Source of the DNA: Acidobacteriota bacterium
GTDB taxonomy: Bacteria > Acidobacteriota > Vicinamibacteria > Vicinamibacterales > SCN-69-37
DNA: 21,115 nucleotides
Reading direction: 5' to 3'
Assembly: GCA_016716905.1 (NCBI GenBank)
Contig: JADJUS010000006.1
Location: 1-21,115, forward strand
Shown here in pieces: positions 15,401 to 21,115 of the stretch (positions within the stretch are counted from its first letter, which is position 1; every line of letters starts with the position of its first letter). Under the pieces are notes generated by a model. The model had not been told where the DNA came from. It saw nothing but the letters and a program-made list of their open reading frames with translations, and searched no databases. The translations under genes were made by a program, and so were the position numbers.

Positions 15401-15454
15401 GCCTCGTGTCGACCTTTCGGGACACGCCTCGTGAAAGCCTGGCGGCTGAAAACC
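15401..15454. repeat. Small hairpin, direct repeat and third GGTTTTCAGCCG copy behind wzt
   Basis: CGTGTC (15405-15410) and GACACG (15421-15426) form a short stem, and GCCTCGTG occurs at 15401-15408 and 15426-15433. CGGCTGAAAACC (15443-15454) is the exact inverse of GGTTTTCAGCCG (15124-15135), so a 12-bp inverted repeat frames the whole 331-bp stretch. Its outer edge touches the wzt stop codon. Confidence 0.5.
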
Positions 15455-16778
15455 CTACTTGGGCGGTTTGAACCGGATCGCGGTGGAGAAGTCCCAGTGG
15501 TGTTTCGGCCGGTAGATGCCGCCATCCTTGATACGGGACTTTACGCGGAAGGTGTGTAGCAGCCGATGGTAGTCGTACGGGGCGCCGTCACGTTTATGCA
15601 CCGCGACGTCCAGCTTGTAGGTGCCCTCAACGAGGTCGAGTGAATCCACCGTGAGGGTGACCGTGGCCTCGCCCTCAAGGCGATCCGACTCGAGTTCTTC
15701 GATATCAGGTGTTGGTGCCATAGACCATGGCGCCATCGGCGGTGAACAGGCCGATGCCAAACACAAAGTCTCGCACCGGAGCCGCAGCCTTCACTCCAAG
15801 AATCACGCGCATCTGTTCCCCGGTGTGGAACACGTGCGTAGACTGGCCGTTGGCATCCTGGAAATCCACCGACGCGATTTCCACGCCGCCAGATCCCCAG
15901 CGGCCTTCGCCCGCCTGATTCATGTCGCCGAAGTGACTCTCGGCCTCCACTGGACCAGCCGGCGTGGCCTGTCCGGCACCGCCGGCATCGTGCTTCGCCT
16001 TTTCATCCGACGCCGCGAGGAACCGCTCTTCCTGACGAGCCACGTCCGTGACATACGTGCCAACCACGCGCGTGGGATCGCCCTCGGCCTTCTTCTCGCC
16101 CGCGTCGAGCCACACGGCTTCGTCGCAGAATCGGTCGACGAGTCCCAGCGAGTGCGTCACCAGCAGGATGGTTTTACCGCGCCGCTTGAACTCACCAAAC
16201 TTGTCCAGGCACTTGTGCGTGAAGCCCTCGTCGCCAACCGCCAGGACCTCGTCCACAAGCAGCACGTCGGGATCCACGTGAATCGCCACGGCAAAACCCA
16301 GGCGCATGCATGCCGGACGAGTAGGGTTTCACCGGCGCGTCGATGAACTCGGTGAGCTCGGCAAATTCCACGATCTCGTCGAAGCGCCTTGTGATCTCCT
16401 TCTTCGTCAGGCCCAGCATGATGCCGTTGATGAAGACGTTTTCCCGGCCGGAGATCTCCGGGTGAAACCCGGCGCCCAGTTCAATGAGCGCCGAGATGCG
16501 GCCCTCTACATGGACTGTGCCAATAGTGGGTTTGGTGATGCCGGCCACCAGTTTCAACGCGGTGCTCTTGCCCGATCCGTTCCGGCCGACCACGCCATAG
16601 GTGCAGCCCTTCGGCACGGTGAACGACACGTCCTTCAGCGCCTGGAAACGTCTCCTCAGGCCTGAGCTTGCGGACGAGATCCCCTGAAAGCAGCGCTCTT
16701 CAGCGTGGAAAACTGACGGCCGCCATACCGGCGATAGATCTTGCTGACGTGATCAAGCGTAATGGCCGTCGAGTTCAC
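15455..16778 (-). CDS. wzt: Wzt-type ATPase of an O-antigen/polysaccharide ABC exporter, several frameshifts
   Basis: The ATPase that powers export of undecaprenyl-linked polysaccharide across the inner membrane, about 441 residues. GTG 16778-16776 overlaps the wzm stop (GTGA). The N-terminus reads STAITLDHVSKIYRRYGG. After shifts near 16680 and 16645 it continues ALKDVSFTVPKGCTYGVVG and Walker A GRNGSGKSTALK. ISALIELGAGFHPEISGREN is the Q-loop side typical of Wzt/TagH, and the signature is PYSSGM. After a shift near 16310 come Walker B PDVLLVDEVLAVGD and the H-loop ILLVTHS. A C-terminal Wzt_C-like beta domain (about 280-441) reads VEIASVDFQDANGQSTHVFH, VFGIGLFTADGAMVYGTNT and, after a shift near 15725, EGTYKLDVAVHKRDG. 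This domain binds the modified glycan end in known Wzt proteins. All ATPase motifs are present, so it is probably functional. Confidence 0.92.
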
Positions 16779-17557
16779 ACGGCCTCCGAGAACGAATCAC
16801 GCAGGCGATCGAAGATCCAGTAGGCCGCAAAAAACAAGATAATCGAGGCCCCACCCAGCGCGAGCAGCCACCACTTGTGACCGAAAGGGCCATCGAAAAA
16901 CAGGATCTTGATAGGAGATCGCGAGGTGGGTGAACGGATTCAGGTCGAAGTAGTTCTTGTACTCGGGATATTGCTGGTAGGAGTAGATGATGGGTGTGGT
17001 GAAGAACCAGAAGGTGAGCAGGTTCGAGACAAGATCTTTGACATCGCGGAAGTGCACGGAAAGTGCGGAAAGCAGCAGTGCGAGCGCCGCCGTAAAAATA
17101 AACTGGACGACCAGAGCAACCAGGAACCAGGAAGTTCAATCCAGTCTGGTGTCACGCCGTAATAGATCGTGAAGATGGCCAGAATCGGCAAGCCCAGTAG
17201 AAAGTGCGCCATGTTCGAACAGATGGTCACAATCGGAAGAACTTCTGCCGGGAACAACACCTTCTTGATCAAATTGCCGCCGGAGATTAACGACCCGGTC
17301 GCCTCGTTCATCGACGACTGAAACCAGGTCCACGGCAGCAGCCCGGTAAACATGAACACGGCGTACGGCTGGATGCCTTGTGTGCGGTTCTCCAGGAGTG
17401 TGGCGAACACGAAGCTGTAGATCAGCAACAACATCAGGGGTTCAAACGACCAGAAGAACCCCAGCATCGATCCCCCAGCACGCGCCTTCAGATCACGCGC
17501 CACCAGACTCTGGATGAGGCCGCGATACCGAAGAAGCTGTCCGAGGTTATGCCACAT
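16775..17557 (-). CDS. wzm: Wzm-type permease of an O-antigen/polysaccharide ABC exporter, two frameshifts
   Basis: An ABC-2 type membrane subunit, about 260 residues. It starts at ATG 17557-17555 (MWHNLGQLLRYRGLIQSLVA), with the conserved amphipathic entry RDLKARAGGSMLGFFWSFEP. Helices follow: LMLLLIYSFVFATLL, YAVFMFTGLLPWTWFQ and LPIVTICSNMAHFLLGLPIL. After a shift near 17135 come VHFRDVKDLVSNLLTFWFFT, TPIIYSYQQYPEYKNYFDLN and PFTHLAISYQ. After a shift near 16913 come FFDGPFGHKWWLLALGGASI and ILFFAAYWIFDRLRDSFSEA. About six membrane spans are expected. TGA (16777-16775) overlaps the wzt start, and the start overlaps the PP2C stop by 11 bases, so all three are translationally coupled. Confidence 0.92.
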
Positions 17558-18330
17558 CGCCCGCGGCGTCGACCTCGACGAGAATCACCGTGATGTTGTC
17601 GGGACCGCCGGCGGCGTTGGCCGCATTGATCAGCGACTGCGCGCACGCAGCCAGATCGCCCGGCTTGTTCATCAGCTCACTCAGTCGGGCCGGTGGTATC
17701 ACCGAGGACAACCCGTCGGAACACATCAGCAGGCGATCCCCGGCCTTCAGATCCACTTCCTTGATGTCCACTTCGGGATCAACGCCGCCCGAAATGGCGC
17801 GCGTCACCACATTCCGCCACGGATGCCGCTGGGCATCGTCATCCGTGAGCACGCCGGCGCGCACCTGCTCGCCCACCCACGAATGGTCGTCCGTCAGCTG
17901 CCGCAGCTTGCCCTCACGCCACTGGTAGGCGCGACTGTCACCAACGTGCGCCACCTGCGCCATGCCCGCAGGTTGCAGCAGAATCGCGACGGCCGTGGTC
18001 GCCATGCCCTTGAGCTCGGGATCCGCACCAATGGCCGACGCCACGCGCTGGTTGGCCAGGCGAAGCGCGGCGATCAGGCGGTTGGCCGCCAGCGAATGCG
18101 CCGTATCAAAGGGAAGGGCCAGGTCTGATTGAGGTCCGCGTTGCGGTGTCGTCGATGAACTGTTCGATCACCTGCACGGTCAGGCGCGACGCCACCTCGC
18201 CGGCTTCGTGGCCACCCATGCCGTCGGCCACCACGTACAGACCCAGGTCCTGGCGCTCTCGGAACGCATCTTCGTTGCTCTCGCGTCGAAGGCCCGTATG
18301 GGTGACGGCGACCGAGGTAATTTGCGGCAT
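17547..18330 (-). CDS. PP2C-family serine/threonine protein phosphatase, two close frameshifts
   Basis: A soluble metal-dependent phosphatase (Stp1/PrpC type), about 261 residues. It starts at ATG 18330-18328 (MPQITSVAVTHTGLRRESNE). Metal-binding and catalytic motifs are RRESNEDAF, LYVVADGMGGHEAGEVAS, AHVGDSRAYQWREGKLRQLT, DDHSWVGEQVRAGVLTDDDA, RLLMCSDGLSSVI and GGPDNITVILVEVD. Two shifts near 18105-18130 are needed to link FIDDTAT to FDTAHSLAANRLIAALRLAN. There is no membrane segment. It normally opposes a Hanks-type Ser/Thr kinase, but no kinase is visible here. The start is 4 bases after the atpC stop, and its stop overlaps wzm. The shared transcript suggests that phosphorylation state and envelope export are linked, but that is inference. 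Confidence 0.92.
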
Positions 18331-18334
18331 CAGG

Positions 18335-18768
18335 TCAGCCGCGGGTCCGCGCGTGTTGTGATACCTGCAGGCGTGTGATCGCCCGCAGCAGCGCGATGCG
18401 AGCGCGCTCGTAGTCCATTTCCGACACGCCGCCCTTGACGACTTCGGCCAGTCGTTCTTCGGCGCGCCGCTTGGCAGACTGGGCGCGTTCCAGATCGATG
18501 TCGTCGGCCTTTTCGGCGATACGCGCCAGGATGGTCACACGGTCTGGAAGAATCTCGGCAAATCCGAAACCGACAAAGCCGTGAAACTTCTCGGTGCCTT
18601 TCCGGTACCACATCTCGCCCACCTTCAGGCTGACGAGCATGGGGGTGTGTCCCGGCAGGACTCGAGGAACCCTTCCTCGCCGGGCAGCTGCAGCTCGTCC
18701 ACTTCGTCGTGGACGATCGCACGCTCCGGCGTGACGAATTCAAGGCGTAAGGTCGTGGGGATGGCCAT
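18335..18768 (-). CDS. atpC: F1 ATP synthase epsilon subunit, one frameshift
   Basis: The central-stalk subunit that couples rotation to catalysis and inhibits ATP hydrolysis; about 144 residues. It starts at ATG 18768-18766 (MAIPTTLRLEFVTPERAIVH), 9 bases after the atpD stop. The N-terminal beta-sandwich reads DEVDELQLPGEEGFL. One G is missing near 18660 (CTCGAG, probably CTCGGAG), which restores GVLPGHTPMLVSLKVGEMWY, the most conserved segment of the family. GFGFAEILPDRVTILARIAE and a C-terminal helical pair (DLERAQSAKRRAEERLAEVV) follow. It ends at TGA 18337-18335, close to the PP2C start. Confidence 0.93.
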
Positions 18769-18777
18769 GGAACGTCT

Positions 18778-20217
18778 TTACTGCTTCTTCGACCGTTCGA
18801 TGACTTCGTCAATCGTGCCGGCCAGATAAAACGCCTGTTCCGGAATGTCGTCGTGTTTGCCCTCGACAATTTCCTTGAAGCCGCGCACCGTCTCGGCAAC
18901 GGTGACATACGCGCCCTTGAGGCCGGTGAACTGTTCGGCCACGAAGAACGGCTGCGACAGGAACTTCTGGATCTTGCGCGCGCGCGACACCGTGAGCTTG
19001 TCGTCTTCCGACAGTTCGTCGATGCCGAGGATGGCGATGATGTCCTGCAGGTCCTTGTAGCGCTGCAGAATCTGCTTCACCTGACGGGCCACGTTGTAGT
19101 GTTCGTCGCCGATGACGCGCGGGTCGAGAATGCGCGAGGTGGACGCGAGCGGATCCACGGCCGGGTAAATGCCAAGTTCGGCAATGGCGCGCGACAGGTT
19201 CGTCGTGGCGTCAAGGTGCGCAAAGGTGGTGGCCGGCGCCGGGTCGGTGTAGTCGTCGGCGGGCACGTAGATGGCCTGCACCGATGTGATCGATCCCTTG
19301 CGCGTGGACGTGATGCGTTCCTGCAACTCGCCCATTTCCGACAGCAGCGTGGGCTGGTAACCGACGGCGGACGGCATGCGGCCCAGGAGCGCCGACACCT
19401 CGGAACCGGCCTGCGTGAACCGGAAGATGTTGTCGATGAACAGGAGCACGTCCTTGCCTTCGGCATCGCGGAGCCATTCGGCCACGGTGAGCGCCGACAG
19501 CGCCACGCGCAGACGCGCACCCGGCGGCTCGGTCATCTGGCTGCATATGCGCGCAGCGCGCGACTTGGCCGGGTCGTTCGGGTCGATAACGCCGCTCTCC
19601 TGGAATTCCAGCCAGAGGTCGTTACCTTCACGCGTGCGTTCGCCGACGCCGCCGAACACCGACACGCCGCCGTGTTTCACGGCGATGTTGTGGATGAGTT
19701 CCTGGATGATGACGGTCTTGCCGACGCCGGCGCCACCGAACAACCTGATCTTGCCGCCCGTGAGATACGGTTCGAGCAGGTCGATGACCTTGATGCCCGT
19801 CTCGAACATTTTCAGTTCAGTTGACTGCTCTTCAAGCGTCGGCGCCTCGCGGTGAATGGGCCACCGCTCGGCGGATTCCACCGGACGATCCGGAAAGTCC
19901 ACCGGTTCGCCCAGCACGTTGAGCACGCGCCCCAGCGTCTGGGGACCCACCGGCATCGAGATGGGGCCGCCCTGGTCGGTGGCGTCCATGCCGCGCTGCA
20001 ATCCGTCCGTCGCTTTCATCGCGACGGTACGCACCCGGTTTTCACCCAGGTGCTGCTCCACTTCGACGATGACGTCAACGGTGTTGGTGCCGGCCTGTCC
20101 GGTAATACGGACGGCGTTGTAGATGGCCGGCAGATCGCCACCGGCGAATTCGATGTCCACGACGGGCCCGATGATCTGGACGACCTTGCCAACCTTCACT
20201 GCTGTTGCAACTGACAT
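18778..20217 (-). CDS. atpD: F1 ATP synthase catalytic beta subunit
   Basis: The catalytic subunit of the F1 head, 479 residues, intact. Motifs: P-loop GGAGVGKT (161-168), GERTREG (192-198) with the catalytic glutamate, VLLFIDNIFRFTQAGSEVSA (Walker B region), ALLGRMPSAVGYQPTL, DDYTDPAPATTFAHLDATT, SLGIYPAVDP-type segment (here ELGIYPAVDPLASTSR) and the rotor-contact loop DELSEDDK (400-407). It starts at ATG 20217-20215 with an AGGAT ribosome site, 23 bases after atpG. One short segment (219-229, S-R-A-A-R-I-C-S-Q-M-T) departs from the family's usual ALVYGQM. Confidence 0.98.
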   Translation of the reverse strand: MSVATAVKVGKVVQIIGPVVDIEFAGGDLPAIYNAVRITGQAGTNTVDVIVEVEQHLGENRVRTVAMKATDGLQRGMDATDQGGPISMPVGPQTLGRVLNVLGEPVDFPDRPVESAERWPIHREAPTLEEQSTELKMFETGIKVIDLLEPYLTGGKIRLFGGAGVGKTVIIQELIHNIAVKHGGVSVFGGVGERTREGNDLWLEFQESGVIDPNDPAKSRAARICSQMTEPPGARLRVALSALTVAEWLRDAEGKDVLLFIDNIFRFTQAGSEVSALLGRMPSAVGYQPTLLSEMGELQERITSTRKGSITSVQAIYVPADDYTDPAPATTFAHLDATTNLSRAIAELGIYPAVDPLASTSRILDPRVIGDEHYNVARQVKQILQRYKDLQDIIAILGIDELSEDDKLTVSRARKIQKFLSQPFFVAEQFTGLKGAYVTVAETVRGFKEIVEGKHDDIPEQAFYLAGTIDEVIERSKKQ

Positions 20218-20240
20218 GTGATCCTCGTTAGCTCTTGCTT

Positions 20241-21105
20241 CTACTGTGCCTGCGACCCAGACACCACTTCGATGATTTCTCTGGTGATGGCGGCCTGGCG
20301 CACCTTGTTCATGGTGAGCGTCAGCCCCTCGATCATGTCTGCGGAGTTACGCGTGGCCGCATCCATCGCGGTCATGCGGGCGGCATGTTCGGCCGCCGAC
20401 GACTCCAGCAGCGCTCGCAACACCTGCGCTTCCACCAACCGCGGCAGCAGTTCGTCGAAAAATCCGCTGCGGCGAGGCTCGTACAGGTAGTCCACGGTGC
20501 CGGCTTCGTTCTTGCCTACTTCAATCGGCTCCATCGGCAGCAACTGCTCAACCACCAGGTTCTGCTGCATCACCGACTTGAACTCGTTGTAGACCAGGTG
20601 CACGCTGTCTACCTTGCCCGCGATGAAGTCTTCCATCGCCGGCTGCGCCACGGCTTCGGCCTCGGCAAACCCGATCACCTCTGGCATCGCGGTATTCCGA
20701 ACCGGATCGGGAAGCCGCGCCGTCCCAAGGCCTTCGCGTCCCTTCTTGCCCACCAGCCCGAGCGCGATCTCGCGACCTTTGTGTTCACGCAGGTAGACGC
20801 CCACGGTCTTGACGATGTTGGTGTTGAAGCTGCCGCACAGTCCCTTGTCGCTGCTCGCGACGATGAGCAGTGTCTTGCCTGTTTTGACGCCGGCGAGCTG
20901 CGCCGAGCAGCGGGTGATGCGACTGATCGACGCGCGCGGCAATGCTCGCCAGCACGTGCCTGGCCTGCTTCGCGAACGGGCGCGTGCCCATCACGCGCTT
21001 CCTGGGCGCGACGCAGCTTTGACGCGGCGACCATCTTCATCGCCTTCGTAATCTGCGTGTTCTGACGGCGCGGATGCGCCGCCGCATGTCAATTAGTGAA
21101 GGCAT
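20241..21105 (-). CDS. atpG: F1 ATP synthase gamma subunit, frameshifted near the N-terminus
   Basis: The rotor shaft of F1, about 288 residues. It starts at ATG 21105-21103 with GAGGG just upstream: MPSLIDMRRRIRAV. One base is lost near 21058, after which it reads NTQITKAMKMVAASKLRRAQ, the conserved N-terminal helix. Further shifts near 20998 and 20905 link to the frame with GKTLLIVASSDKGLCGSFNT and ALGLVGKKGREGL. The C-terminal helix reads ATRNSADMIEGLTLTMNKVR then QAAITREIIEVVSGSQAQ and ends at TAG 20243-20241. Both coiled-coil ends and the Rossmann-like middle are present. Gene order atpG-atpD-atpC is standard; atpA should lie just beyond the right edge. Confidence 0.93.
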
Positions 21106-21115
21106 CCCTCACACC

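Noticed and set aside
15041..15454. Short protein genes in the gene-free stretch
   Set aside because: Open frames are Arg-rich, overlap inverted repeats and lack ribosome sites.
18853..19824. 323-residue open frame on the plus strand
   Set aside because: It is the exact antisense of atpD, with His/Arg/Gly-rich shadow composition and no start context.
1..21105. tRNA, rRNA, integrase or transposase genes
   Set aside because: None was recognised on either strand by eye; a tRNA or covariance-model scan was not possible here.

Overview
The window is GC-rich bacterial chromosome. Gene content and GC-rich intergenic palindromes of the CGTAGC-hairpin type suggest a Gram-negative, LPS-making, flagellated bacterium. 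Acidobacteriota (Vicinamibacteria-like) is my best guess, made from general resemblance and not from a search. Many conserved genes (fliA, dusB, surA-like, mfd, atpG, atpC, wzm, wzt, PP2C) are each interrupted by one or more single-base frameshifts. Several of these fall in short homopolymers, and one mfd pair is compensating. This looks like uncorrected long-read assembly error rather than mass pseudogenisation, so the affected genes are annotated as single genes with the break points given.

Layout. 1-2968 is a motility and regulation module: a FliA-type sigma factor (minus strand, running off the left edge) behind a canonical sigma-54 promoter; a two-gene minus-strand unit coding for an excisionase-type helix-turn-helix protein and a very small DHp-like (histidine phosphotransfer) protein; and, divergent to it, an NtrC-family sigma-54 activator. 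The activator is followed on the plus strand by an arginine-rich disordered protein and a Dabb-domain protein (2971-4198).

4203-10655 is a minus-strand housekeeping run in the transcription order hldC/rfaE2-like, mfd, surA-like chaperone, dusB. An elaborate two-hairpin palindrome lies between mfd and surA. 10660-11860 holds palindromic repeats, an unrecognised membrane protein (plus) and a small unknown protein (minus). 11885-15040 is a 1051-residue PLD + superfamily II helicase + DUF3427-type protein. It is intact, visibly less GC-rich than its surroundings, and a candidate accessory or defence gene. 15041-15454 carries no gene and is packed with inverted repeats, including a roughly 200-bp unit with 26-bp terminal inverted repeats.

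15455-21105 is one long minus-strand unit in the order atpG, atpD, atpC, PP2C phosphatase, wzm, wzt, with overlaps or gaps of only a few bases from atpC onward. It links the F1 ATP synthase genes to a protein phosphatase and an O-antigen/polysaccharide ABC exporter.

The best candidate for something new is the sigma-54/FliA switch at the left end, in which an orphan DHp-like mini-protein sits beside a response regulator and a sigma-54-driven sigma-factor gene. The structured repeats at 6389-6463, 10700-10753 and 15124-15454 come second.
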